From CAVWCQ01 sp963753545 (GTDB lineage Bacteria > Chloroflexota > Anaerolineae > Aggregatilineales > Aggregatilineaceae), in the NCBI GenBank assembly GCA_963753545.1, contig CAVWCQ010000008.1, forward strand, positions 3,162,001-3,226,000: a DNA stretch of 64,000 nt, written 5' to 3'. This document shows positions 45,630-56,283 of this stretch, one piece after another. Under the pieces are notes generated by a model, which saw nothing but the letters and a program-made list of their open reading frames with translations, did no database searches and was not told where the DNA came from. Every line of letters begins with the position of its first letter. Position 1 is the first letter of the stretch. The translations under genes were made by a program, and so were the position numbers.

Positions 45630-46946
45630 TTACTTGACCGCCAGACGCTCGATCAATGCCTGCAAGTCCTCAGCGGCCTGGTCAACCGAGGACTCTCCAT
45701 ACGCTACCTGCTGACCGATCAGTATCAAGCTCGTTCACAAACTCCTGGTCGTTCGGGAGGTTCGGGCCCTGCGGGATCATGCGATCGGCTATCGCCGCGT
45801 AGATCCTGTAAACCGCCGCGTCAGTCGCGGTGGCCTGGTCGGCGATTGCCTCACGCACGACTGGCGAGGAAGGCACACCTCGATTGGTTTGGAGTATCGC
45901 GCCTGCCTCGGGGCTGGTAACGAAGAAGTTGATGAACAGTGCCGCCGCTTCCTTGTTCTCACTGTCCTTGTTAATGGCCAGGTACTGGCTCATCTGGATG
46001 ACGTACGAATCTTCGCCGCCCACGGGGAGCGTCGTCATGCCGAGCTCGTCGGTCATGGCCGCCTGATAGGCTGCTCCCTGGTTGCTCCAAATCAAATCGA
46101 TAGCCGCCTTGCCCGCCACGAGCGCCGAGCTGTCCGGCCCGGCTTCGGTGTAGGTATAGGTGGTGTCCGCGTCGGGGATCAGCCCTTCGGCGCGCATATC
46201 CGCCCACATCTGAAGCCATGCCTTGGCGGACTCAACCGTCGCGTAGGATTTGCCGCCGTCGTCTAAAGTCCAGAGCTGGGTACCCTGTTGCGTGTAGAAA
46301 TAGCTGAGGTAGTTCGCCTGGTTCGTGCTGTTGTCCACGAAGGGCGCGACACCCTCGGGGAGTTTCGCCTTAAGCTCCTTGCCGTAGGCGAGAAGCTCGT
46401 CCCAGGTCATGTTGTCCTTCGGGAGTTCGACCCCCGCCGCCTCGATCATCGTCTTGTTGTAGGCAAGGACGAGCGTGTTCGTGCCGAGGCTTACGGCATA
46501 GAGATTGCCATCGGCATCCGTCGCGGGGATAAGCGCGGTCTGGTCAAACCGCTCGGGGGTGTCGATCATGAGCTGTTTGCCGAGATAGTCATTGAGCGGT
46601 TCAAGGTACTGCTTGTAATCGGGCCAGTTGCCGCCGAACTGGATAAGGTCGGGGGCGTCGTTGGCCGCTAGCTGTGTGTCGAGAATCTGGAAGTGGTCAG
46701 CCGTGCCGCCATTGGGCTCACCCACGACTGTGATATCGGGATACGCAGCCTGGAACAGATCGATAACCTGTTAGGGTTCTTGCGGCGCGGTCGTCGTTGC
46801 CCCACCAACCCATGCGGAGCTCGGCGGGACCGCCCGTGTAAGCGGGGAGTCCGTCGGTGTCGGTCTGTGCCGCGATCGGCTGGGATGTACGCCACGAGCA
46901 TCACCGCGAGCAGTGCCATGAGCGTGATGATGTGAATTTTTCTCAT
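45630..46946 (-). CDS. Sugar ABC transporter substrate-binding protein (frameshifted)
   Basis: About 438 residues. Signal segment IHIITLMALLAVMLVAY at the start (ATG 46946). Then in shifted frames: AAQTDTDGLPAYTGGPAELR, MGWWGNDDRAART, and the long central piece from about 46725 (HFQILDTQLAANDAPDLIQF, NLYAVSLGTNTLVLAYNK). Breaks near 46880, 46770 and 45725; the C-terminal end ILIGQQVAYGESSVDQAAED to AVK-TAA 45630. Family 1 binding protein. It is the last gene of the operon, after both permeases. Confidence 0.82.
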
Positions 46947-47044
46947 CTTTGAATTCTCCTGTTTCTGTAGTTAATAGTTTCAGCGGACAAATCCGAAATA
47001 CGTCCCCTATCATCATTTCATATGCATTTTCTCCTGTTATTGTA

Positions 47045-47892
47045 CTAACCCTTGATGCCCGTGGTCGAGATACCCTGTACGAAGTATTTCTGCAGGGAGA
47101 AGAACAGGATAAAGGCGGGAACGATCGAGAGCGTGGCCATCGCCAGCGCGCCGCCCCAGTTGGATACCGCGCCCGCGTCGCCGACGAACGTGCGCAACGC
47201 CCTCGATACAGTGAAAGTATCCGGCCTTGTGAGGTACAGCAGGTGGTTGAAAAAGTCGTCCCACGTCCACAGGAACGTGAACAGCGCTGTCGTCACCAGA
47301 GCGGGGAACGCGAGCGGTACGATGATACGCAGGAATACCCCGACTTTCCCGCACCCGTCGATGATCGCCGCCTCCTCGATCTCTTTCGGCAGACTGCGCA
47401 TGAACTGCACGAGCAGAAACACGAAGAACGCGTCCGTCGCGAGGAATTTCGGCACGAGTATCGGGAGGTATCGAACCCACCCACCCGAAGGTGTTGAACA
47501 GGATATAGCGCGGCACGAGCGTGACGTGACCCGGGAGCATAAGCGTTACCATCATCACCGCGAACCAGAAGCCCCTGCCCACGAATTTGAGCCGCGCGAA
47601 CGCGTACGCCGCCATTGAGCAGGATATCAGGTTCCCGACGATGGCCACTGCGCACATGATGAGCGAGTTTGCGAAGAAACGTCCCGAAGGTCGTACCCGC
47701 GTAGCCTTTCCACCCGGTGACGTAGTTTTCAATGGTCACGGCTTTCGGTATGAGCCCCGGGTCGCTGAAGATCATATTGTTGGGCTTGAACGAGCTGACA
47801 ATCATCCAGACGATGGGGTAGATCATGAACAGCCCCAGGGCGATGATGAACAGATGGGTCAAAGTATGGCGTACAACCGTACTGGTTTTCAT
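47045..47892 (-). CDS. Sugar ABC transporter permease, MalG type (frameshifted)
   Basis: About 282 residues from ATG 47892 (MKTSTVVRHTLTH); an upstream start reading from 47910 overlaps the previous gene. Pieces join at about 47685 and 47465: IALGLFMIYPIVWMIVSSFK, ANSLIMCAVAIVGNLISCSM and FFVFLLVQFMRSLPKEIEEA with the EAA loop AAIIDGCGKVGVFLRIIVPL. Ends FVQGISTTGIKG. Its start is 1 base from the stop of the other permease. Confidence 0.85.
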
Positions 47893-47893
47893 G

Positions 47894-48938
47894 TTATTCC
47901 CCGACCCCATATGACACCCACCACTTCGATGATCTGAAGATAATCGCCGTGAGCACCCCGATAATGAGCAGCAGCACCCACGCCATAGCTGACGCGTACC
48001 CCATCTCGTGGTATGTCCATCCCTGAATATACAGGTGGAGGGTATAGAACAGCGTGGAGTTGAGCACGCCTCCCCTGCCGCCGCCGATGATATAGGCCTG
48101 GGTGAACGCCTGGAACGCGCCTATCATCTGCATGACCAGGTTGAACAGAATCACCGGCGAGAGCAAGGGTATGGTTATGGAGAAGAACTGCCGTACCTTG
48201 TTCGCGCCGTCCACGCTCGCCGCCTCGTAATACTCCTGTGGGATCTGCTTCAGCCCCGCGAGGAAGATAATCATCGACGAGCCGAACTGCCACACCGTCA
48301 GCAAAATGAGCGTCCAGAGCGCGTAATTGGGGTTGGTGATCCAGCCGGGGAGGTCGGTGAAGCCGATGGCTCCCAGCAAGTCGTTCACCAGGCCGTCTTT
48401 CTCGAACAGCTTCCTCCACAGCACCGCGATAGCCACCGATCCGCCGAGGAGCGTGGGGATATAGTACACGGCGCGGTAAAACGACACCCCCCGCAGTTTC
48501 TGGTTCATCAGCATCGCCACAGCGAGCGCGAAGATCAGCTTCAGCGGCACGGACACGAACACATAGGTAAACGTCACGGTCAGCGACTTCATGTAGTACG
48601 GGTCCACGCGCATAACCTCGCCCGTGGACGCGGTGAACTCGGTCTACTCCGAACACCGACCCGAACATTTTCTGATAATTGCCAAACCCGATCCATTGTG
48701 TCGAATCGGGCTTTGTGAAGTCATAATCCGTGAAACTGAGCCGCAGCGAGTATACCATCGGGTAAAGCGTAAGTACGAGGAAACCCAGGAGCCACGGCGT
48801 GAGGAACATATAGGCGACGGCGTTGCGCCTCAACCGTGCACCCAAATACTGATACTTTGCGCGTTGGGGTATGGCATTATTGCCCGTTTCCCTGTTTATT
48901 TGAGAAGATACCTTGACGATACCGGACATTATGCGCAC
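47894..48938 (-). CDS. Sugar ABC transporter permease, MalF type (frameshifted)
   Basis: About 347 residues from GTG 48938 (ATG 48929 is an alternative; GGAAG precedes). N-terminal part AVAYMFLTPWLLGFLVLTLY; the frame changes near 48640 and continues MRVDPYYMKSLTVTFTYVFV. EAA loop YYEAASVDGANKVRQFFSIT. First gene of the minus-strand operon; transcription starts about 230 bases upstream at the promoter ending at 49167. Confidence 0.87.
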
Positions 48939-49148
48939 AAAGAGACTTCCTTTACTCTAGTTCTATAGGTATTCAAAGGCCGTCAGTTGGGCCGCGCCCC
49001 GGCTATCGCCCCGGCTGTCATGATCTGCTGAAGATCAGTTCTGCGAAGCACCTGATAAACAGCCGAACCGAGTCGCGCTCGCTTTGTTCCACTTGCTCGG
49101 ACACTGTCGTACCTTCTCAGTCAAAACAACCAATTAATTATATTTTCC

Positions 49149-49195
49149 GTGACTGGTTACAGTTTCATAATAAGAGATGTCTTTCTGCTTGTCAA
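49149..49195 (-). promoter_or_regulatory. Promoter and LacI operator of the minus-strand ABC operon
   Basis: On the minus strand: -35 TTGACA (49190-49195), a 17-base spacer, -10 TATTAT (49167-49172), then 6 bases later the operator at 49149-49160 (GTGACTGGTTAC on the plus strand, a GTnAC-nn-GTnAC quasi-palindrome). Repressor bound there would block initiation. Confidence 0.75.
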
Positions 49196-49214
49196 GCGAA
49201 ATAGAAGCAGCTAA

Positions 49215-49259
49215 TCGACATTTTCTGAAAACCATGATATAGTTTTCGTGACTGGTTAC
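49215..49259 (+). promoter_or_regulatory. Promoter and LacI operator of the second lacI gene
   Basis: -35 TCGACA (49215-49220), a 17-base spacer, -10 TATAGT (49238-49243), then the operator GTGACTGGTTAC at 49248-49259. The operator is identical to the one at 49149, 99 bases away, giving a mirror-like divergent control region. Confidence 0.75.
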
Positions 49260-49328
49260 GGGCCTTTATGGTGATGCATGGGAAAAGATATTAGACTTAG
49301 TGCAAATCAAAACGGACGGAGTAAGTTT

Positions 49329-50348
49329 ATGCCCAAGCATAGAGACAAAAGGCCAACGATTCGAGATGTTGCACGCGAAGCCGGGGTATCGTATGGCACT
49401 GTATCCCGCGTGTTGAACAGCCATCCTGAAGTTGCGCCCGATACGCGGGTGCGGGTGCAGCGCGTGATGGAAAAGATGGGGTATCAGAGCAACCTTGGCG
49501 CACGGATGCTCACGACCAATCAATCAAACCTCATCGAAATTATTGTCATGGATGTCCACTTTGGAATTGTACTGCCAAGAATGGCGCAATATATCGATGA
49601 GGCTGGCTTTTCCACACTCTATGCAGAATGCACATTAGAGAATTTTGTCCACACATTAAATACGGCGGCGGCACGGCTTGTTGATGGCATTCTTCTTTAT
49701 GCGCCCAAATTACATATACCCGATGACGAACTCTTGACACTGTGTCATGGCATTCCTATCGTGCGGCGCGACTATGTGTTGGATTCGAAATTGACATGGG
49801 TAGGATTTAACCAGGAACATGCAACACGGTTAGTCGTACAACATTTGATTGATCTGGGGCACCAGCAGATCGCGGAGATCACGGGGTCTTTGAATTTTAT
49901 CAACCCTCACTTGCGTCACGATGCATGGCTCAACCTGTTGAAAACTAAAGGATTAGAGCCTGGACCAAGTTATACCGGGTGATTATTCCACGTTTGCCAA
50001 AGCTATGACAGACAGGGTATGAGGGTGTCTGTGAATTTCTAAGACGGGGCGAATCGTTTACAGCGATTATGACTGTGAACGATCATGCGGCAATGGGTGC
50101 ATTGTCTGCTTTACACGAGCATGGTTTACGTGTTCCCGACGATGTATCCATTGTCAGCTTCGACGATGACCCTATTGCTTCCTATCTCATCCCCCCGCTT
50201 GACGACCGTCTATTTCGACTTTGACATACAGAACAAATTAGCATCTCAGTTTCTACTTGAACAGATTAACGACCCGGACTACAAACATCACCAACATGTA
50301 TTGATTCCTGATCTGGTGATACGTCAGAGTGCCCAGCCGCCTCGGTGA
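49329..50348 (+). CDS. LacI family transcriptional regulator (frameshifted)
   Basis: About 339 residues from ATG 49329 (CGGAGT 7 bases upstream; ATG 49278 is an alternative with no ribosome site). Helix-turn-helix PTIRDVAREAGVSYGTVSRV, hinge MGYQSNLGARMLTT. Effector domain: VDGILLYAPKLHIPDDELLT, ESFTAIMTVNDHAAMGALSA, VPDDVSIVSFDDDPIASYLI. Breaks near 49978, 50018 and 50207 are each cured by removing one base. It very likely binds the two GTGACTGGTTAC sites and controls both the divergent ABC operon and the genes that follow. Confidence 0.87.
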
Positions 50349-50380
50349 GCACAGGATCATCCTGACCAAAAGGAGTATTT

Positions 50381-51736
50381 GTGAACGAAAAAAAACGTTT
50401 TGCAGTGGTTGGCACCGGTGGTCGTGCGGGCATGTTTATCCAGGCGATCACGACCACCTATCGCGATTCCTGCGAGTTAGCGGCGCTCTGTGATCTGAGC
50501 CAAATCCGAATGAACTGGCACAACCACCAGATCAAAACCCAGGCCGGTATTACGCCGGTGCCTACCTATCTCGCCGATCAGTTTGACAAAATGATCAGCG
50601 ACACGCACCCAGACACGGTGATCGTCGCTACGATGGATGCCACCCATCATCTGTATATCAACCGGGCCATGGAACTGGGTTGTGATGTCATCACCGAAAA
50701 ACCAATGACAACCGACGCAGAAAAAGCCCGTTCAATCTTCGACACTATCGAACGCACAGGGAAAAAACTTAGAGTAACCTTCAACTACCGCTATGCGCCA
50801 GCCTTCACCAAGCTCCGAGAACTGCTGATGCAAGGGGTAGTAGGACGTCCCCTATGTGTGGATTTTTCCTGGCTGCTCGATACGTATCATGGAGCAGATT
50901 ACTTCCGCCGCTGGCATCGTGAAAAACAAAATTCCGGCGGTTTGCTGGTCCATAAGGCCACGCACCATTTCGATCTCGTCAACTGGTGGATCGATTCCTA
51001 TCCCGATGAGGTTTTTGCCTTCGGCAACCTGCTGTTTTATGGCAAGAAGAACGCTACTGCACGAGGTGAGGCTTATACTTACAAGCGCTATACCGGTGTG
51101 CCAGAAGCACAGGATGACCCATTTGCATTGTTCCTTGACCAGGATGCATCCCTGCGGGGCCTGTACCTGGAAGCCGAAACAGATAACGGCTATATCCGGG
51201 ACCGCAATGTTTTTGGCGAGCCGATCACTATTGAAGACACGATGGCTGTAACTGCCCGCTACCGCAATGGCGTGATTCTGTCTTATTGTCTTATCGCTTA
51301 TAGCCCGTGGGAAGGGTTATCTGTTGCCATCACTGGTACGAAGGGGCGCGTTGAACTGAATGTGGTCGAAAATGTAAACCTCGTATCGGGCCAGGGTGAA
51401 TCGCATAATCTCCAGGCAAGCAAGGGGCCGTTCAAACGCGCAGCTATTCGCGTGTTCCCCATGTTTGGGGAAGGTTACAATGTCGAGATTCTACCCGGTG
51501 AAGAGGGCAGCCATGGTGGTGCGGACCCAATCATGCTGGAGCAACTGTTTTCGCTTAATCCGCCCCGCGATCCCTTTAATCGAGCAGCCTCTCACATTGA
51601 TGGAGCAGCGTCGATTATGCTGGGAATTGCCGCGAATCGTGCGATGGAGATGAACCAACCGGTGCGTATTAACGATCTCTTCTGTCTCCCAGAAAAAACT
51701 GAGCCAGTGGATACCAAAGAGCTGGGGCAATCGTAG
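50381..51736 (+). CDS. Gfo/Idh/MocA family oxidoreductase
   Basis: 451-residue NAD(P)-dependent sugar or inositol dehydrogenase-type enzyme. GTG 50381 follows AAAGGAG. Rossmann start FAVVGTGGRAGMF, the conserved TEKPMTT with the catalytic Lys, and HKATHHFDLVNWW with the catalytic-type His. The C-terminal half is longer than in small family members. Between a LacI gene and a GH78 rhamnosidase it may modify a sugar released from a rhamnoside; substrate unknown. Confidence 0.9.
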   Translation: MNEKKRFAVVGTGGRAGMFIQAITTTYRDSCELAALCDLSQIRMNWHNHQIKTQAGITPVPTYLADQFDKMISDTHPDTVIVATMDATHHLYINRAMELGCDVITEKPMTTDAEKARSIFDTIERTGKKLRVTFNYRYAPAFTKLRELLMQGVVGRPLCVDFSWLLDTYHGADYFRRWHREKQNSGGLLVHKATHHFDLVNWWIDSYPDEVFAFGNLLFYGKKNATARGEAYTYKRYTGVPEAQDDPFALFLDQDASLRGLYLEAETDNGYIRDRNVFGEPITIEDTMAVTARYRNGVILSYCLIAYSPWEGLSVAITGTKGRVELNVVENVNLVSGQGESHNLQASKGPFKRAAIRVFPMFGEGYNVEILPGEEGSHGGADPIMLEQLFSLNPPRDPFNRAASHIDGAASIMLGIAANRAMEMNQPVRINDLFCLPEKTEPVDTKELGQS

Positions 51737-51763
51737 AAAAGCGAACCAGCCGGGAGCTAGATC

Positions 51764-54404
51764 GTGAAAATAACCCATCTCAAGACCAACCACATCGTAA
51801 ACCCCTTGGGTTTTGCCATAGAAAAACCGACCTTTTCCTGGATCGTTGAGGATACTTACGATAAGGTACAAACTGCCGCTCAAATCCTGGTAAGTCGTGA
51901 CGGTGACTTCGACCAGATCATCTTCGATAGTGGCAAAGTTGATGGCCCCGGCATCGACAGTCTGGCTTACTGCCCGCCGATCAGGCTCAAGCCGCGTACC
52001 CGCTATTTCTGGAAGGTCAGGGTCTGGGGAGAAACCGAAAGCGCCGAAAGCGACACCGCCTGGTTCGAGACATCGAAGATGGACGAAGACTGGCAGGCGG
52101 AGTGGATTACCCCTGATTGGGAGGACAACCGGATACACCCGATTTTGTACCGGTATTTCGATCTTCCCGCACGGGTTGTCGCTGCGCGGGCTTACATCTG
52201 CGGGTTGGGCCTATATCACTTTGAACTGAATGGGAAAAAGGTCGGAGACGAATACTTCACGCCCTACTGCAATGCCTACGACCAGTGGATCCAGTATCAA
52301 ACGTTTGACATCACCGATCAGCTTACGGTTGGCTCGAATCTGGTTTCCGTTATGCTGGGCAACGGTTGGTACAAGGGCCGCTATGGCGCTGATGGGGGCG
52401 GCCTGGGGTTCTATGGGGATCGGTTTGCACTGATCTGCGAGATGCATATCACATTGGAAAATGGGAACGAGCTGATCGTCGTCACCGATCCAGCGTGGAA
52501 AGCCCAGCCTTCTCCGGTCATTGAGAGCGATATATTCGACGGTGAGACGTACGATGCTCGGATCGAGAAGGTCGTGCCATCGCCAGGTAAGACCTTCGAT
52601 GTGAAACCGATCGAGATCGACATGACCCGGTTGGAGGCCAGAAGGTCGCTTCCGGTTTGTATCAACGAAGAGATCAAGCCCGTGGCGGTGATCCACACGC
52701 CGGCAGGCGAGACGGTGTTGGACATGGGACAGAACATGACCGGCTGGGTTCGCTTCAGAACGAGCGCGCCGGCAGGCACCCGCATCCATCTCCAGTTCGG
52801 TGAGGTGCTGCAAGGGGGCAACTTCTTCCGCGATAACCTGCGCACGGCCAAGGCAGAGTATATTTACATCGCCGATGGCACTGACGCGGTTGCCGAGCCG
52901 TATTTCACCTTTTACGGCTTCAGATACGTCAAAATCTCAGGCTGGGTTGGCGAGCTCAACATCGACGATTTCACCGGCTGCGTGGTTTATTCGCGGATGG
53001 ACACCATCGGCGAGATCGAGACATCGAACGAGAAGGTCAACCAGCTCTTCAAGAATGCGATGTGGGGACAGAAGGGCAACTTCCTCGACATCCCAACCGA
53101 CTGCCCGCAGCGTGACGAGCGGCTGGGATGGACTGGCGATGCACAGATATTCTCAGGCACCGCTTGCTTCAATATGGATGCTGGCGCCTTCTTTTCCAAA
53201 TACGCCTACGACCTGGGAAAAGAGCAATCGAAGACCGGCGGGATGGTGCCTTACATCGTGCCGATGGTCAATCTGAATCGCGGCGGCTCCAGCGCCTGGG
53301 GCGATGTCGCTACCATCGTGCCGTGGAATGTCTACGAGTTCTACGGTGACATCGGCATTCTGGAGCAGCAGTTTGAGAGTATGCGCGCCTGGGTGGATTA
53401 TATCAAGGGTATCGATGACTCATCCGGTGGCAGGCGTCTGTGGACAGAAGGGGTCTCACTTTGGCGATTGGCTGGCACTGGATGCCGACGACCCGACTTC
53501 TCGCAAGGGCGGCACGCCCGAAGATTTCATCGCATCGGCCTTCTATTGTTATTCGGCGCGGCTGGTGGCGAGAGCTGCCGCGGTGCTCGGCAAGGTGGAG
53601 CAAGCTGATGCCTATGGGCGCCTATCCGCAGAGGTCAAGGCGGCGATTCAAAAGGAATACTTCACCGCAACCGGACGGCTAGCTATTCCTACCCAGACGG
53701 CATATGTGCTGGCGCTGTTCATGGATCTGGTGCCAGATGCGCACCGTGAGCGGGTGAAGAACGATCTCATCTCAAGGCTCAACAAGGATAAGACACATCT
53801 GCGGACGGGGTTTGTTGGCACGCCCTATCTCTGCCGGGTGCTTTCGAATATCGGAGCCAATGACCTGGCTTACAGACTGCTGCTCAACGAGGATTATCCA
53901 TCGTGGCTGTACGCCGTCAACCTGGGCGCGACGACCATCTGGGAGCGGTGGAATTCCCTCAACCCCGATGGCTCGATCAGCTCGACGGGCATGAACTCGC
54001 TCAACCACTACGCCTACGGCTCCATCGTCGAATGGATGTATCGCGATATGTGCGGGCTGAACCCATCTTCAGGCGAGGATGGTGTTACCGGCTTCCGCCA
54101 TGCCCGGATCGCTCCTAAACCGGACAAATCGCTCCAATGGGCCAGGGCGCGCTACCGCTCGGCGGCTGGCGTTTACGAAAGCGGCTGGCGCATTGACGAA
54201 GCGGGGCATCTCACCATCGAAATCGCTATCCCGTTCAATGCTTCGGCCAGGGTCGTGCTCCCCGATGCGCAGATAGGCGAGATATCGATCAACGGTCACC
54301 CGTTGGACGAAGGAGAGCAGATCGGTGATAGCGTGGAATTGACTCTTGGCGCAGGCTGTCACAAGATCGAGTATCTGTTCCATGGAAAGGATATACGGAC
54401 CTAG
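51764..54404 (+). CDS. Alpha-L-rhamnosidase, glycoside hydrolase family 78 (frameshifted)
   Basis: About 880 residues. GTG 51764 follows GGGAGC. N-terminal fibronectin-like domain (NPLGFAIEKPTFSWIVED), beta-sandwich domains with ARAYICGLGLYHFELNGKKV, and an (alpha/alpha)6 barrel starting in DCPQRDERLGWTGDAQIFSG, where the catalytic Glu is expected. The second Glu is likely in TTIWERWNSLNPDG. GGGG near 53447 carries one base too many; corrected, it reads LWTEGSHFGDWLALDADDP. No signal peptide, so it acts on imported rhamnosides. Confidence 0.9.
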
Positions 54405-54744
54405 CAAACAATCGGAGAGGAATCTCGAAGCGCCCGAGCCTGTTATGGTATGGATTGGCCCGGTTTGCCAGCCGTGGATACATCCGCCGCCCACTTCCCT
54501 TTAACACCTGTACCGTCCTTCAGTGCGGGATATTTGTGGGCCGAACGGCGAGTTGACGCCGCGTGAATTACGCAGTCCGCTTAGACACCGATCCGTTGCT
54601 TAATTCATTCAAACGATGAGACCTGATTTTGGGCTAGTGCCAATGTACTAGTCAGTTTTATGTACAATAGACGGTATAACCTAAATAGGGAGTTCATATA
54701 TCCTCGATTCTGCCTGAAGCTGGTAGATACCGAAGGAGGAAACT
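54405..54744. other. Intergenic region with probable promoter of the DUF11-like gene
   Basis: About 340 bases without a gene. AT-rich DNA at 54640-54705 includes GTATAACC, a possible -10. The end carries a strong AAGGAGGAAAC ribosome site for the 54745 start. Confidence 0.4.
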
Positions 54745-56283
54745 ATGTACGTCAGGTTAAGCCGTCCGGTACGCTGGTTGTTGATTTTCTTCTTCATCCT
54801 GCAATTGTTTCCCGATAATTTCCTTGTTCGCGCCCAGGATGGTGGCACAGCTACCAATGGCTTTGTTGTGAGCTATGGTGGTCGTGTCTATGACAGTACC
54901 ACAGATCGAACCACTTTTACCTATGTCGTGTCAGGCACAGGTGTGCCCCCCGATCTCAGCCACTTTGATCTCGGCCTTCCCGTTTGCAGTTCACAGTTGA
55001 TGCCTGTTGCCTACAATCCTACAGATGCAGTGAGTTTAGGCACTGATCCGACGACTGGCATTTACGGCATCAAGTGGGATTTGCCGCTCACGGTTAACGC
55101 CTCCCGTACGTATTCTGTTACCTTTGCCGGAAATGTGGCCGAGGGCAGTATTTCCATAGCCGTGAAAGGCGGAAATGGATTTGAAGTGGGGGGGATTGCC
55201 GGACCATCTTGCCAACTTTCCGCCATTGACGTTGAAAAATATGTTTCGGTTGATGGCACTACCTGGCAGGATGCGGATGCCGCACCTGGCCCGGATGTGC
55301 AGTTAGATGGGCAGGTTTCGTTTCGTTTTGTCGTGACAAACCGGGGTAATGGTGACTTGACAAACATTACCCTTACAGACAGCGTTTTTGATGTCAGCAG
55401 TTGCGCTGTTCCCGCCACACTCGCTGCTGGTGCTTTCTTCGAGTGTTCGGTTGGCCCGCTGGCTGTGACCGCTGGACAACATACGAATGTCGCTACTGTA
55501 ACTGCGGTCCTTCAGGCAACTACGGTTACTGATGCAGACAGTGGGAATTATTTTGGAGGGGATCGTCCAGCGATAGACATTGAGAAATATGTTTCGACTG
55601 GTGCATCATGGGATGATGCAGATAATAGTCCCGGCCCCGTCGTTGAGATTGGCGGCAATGTTTCGTTCCGATTTGTCGTCACCAACACGGGTAATGTTCC
55701 TCTCGACGGTATCAGTCTCAGCGATAATCTGCTGGATATAAGCAGTTGCGCGCTCCCCGCCACCCTGGACCCAGGCGTTTCTGCGGAGTGTATCGTTAGC
55801 TCACTCCCCGCCGTTGAAGGGCAGCATACGAACATCGGGACAGTTACCGCCAATTTCAATGGCACAGCAGTTAACAACTCGGACCCGGCCAATTACTTCG
55901 GTGGAGATGAAGATTTGCCGGTGATCATCGTTATCGAAGGTCCGGTTATTTCGATCAACGCTAACATTGTGATCATCTATGGCATGGAAATTGAGCTTGA
56001 TCTCGATGACCCCCTGCTGCAAGTCATTCAGCTTGGGGATATCATTCGGGTTGAAGGCGATCTCCATCTCGACGGGCTGACCATCATCGTGATTCCAATC
56101 AACATCATTATCATTAATGTCGAAGTGAATATCAACGACAATGGTCAGGTCTGGCGCGATCAGGGCAATTGCTCCAACCCGCCTCCGCCCTGGGCACCAG
56201 CCAATGGTTGGCGTCGCCGCTGTGAAGGTGGCGTATCCGGTGGTGATGACGACGAAGGCGGTATGGGTATGGGCGATGATTAG
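54745..56283 (+). CDS. Secreted protein with two DUF11-type repeats, unknown
   Basis: 512 residues with signal peptide (residues 1-31: WLLIFFFILQLFPDNFLVRA). Residues about 35-170 are a beta domain. Two similar repeats follow: IDVEKYVSVDGTTWQDADAA and IDIEKYVSTGASWDDADNSP, each with VSFRFVVTN and an ending NYFGGD, typical of DUF11/DUF7507 cell-surface repeats. A beta region rich in Ile/Val (TIIVIPINIIIINVEVNIND) follows, then a low-complexity Asp/Gly tail. Surface or exported role; no sorting motif is seen. It is coupled by one-base overlap to the SpeE-like membrane gene. Confidence 0.78.
   Translation: MYVRLSRPVRWLLIFFFILQLFPDNFLVRAQDGGTATNGFVVSYGGRVYDSTTDRTTFTYVVSGTGVPPDLSHFDLGLPVCSSQLMPVAYNPTDAVSLGTDPTTGIYGIKWDLPLTVNASRTYSVTFAGNVAEGSISIAVKGGNGFEVGGIAGPSCQLSAIDVEKYVSVDGTTWQDADAAPGPDVQLDGQVSFRFVVTNRGNGDLTNITLTDSVFDVSSCAVPATLAAGAFFECSVGPLAVTAGQHTNVATVTAVLQATTVTDADSGNYFGGDRPAIDIEKYVSTGASWDDADNSPGPVVEIGGNVSFRFVVTNTGNVPLDGISLSDNLLDISSCALPATLDPGVSAECIVSSLPAVEGQHTNIGTVTANFNGTAVNNSDPANYFGGDEDLPVIIVIEGPVISINANIVIIYGMEIELDLDDPLLQVIQLGDIIRVEGDLHLDGLTIIVIPINIIIINVEVNINDNGQVWRDQGNCSNPPPPWAPANGWRRRCEGGVSGGDDDEGGMGMGDD

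Noticed and set aside
46949..47618. Long plus-strand open frames over the minus-strand permease genes
   Set aside because: They are Arg/Glu-rich shadows of GC-rich permease codons, with no family features, while the minus strand gives clear MalG/MalF proteins.
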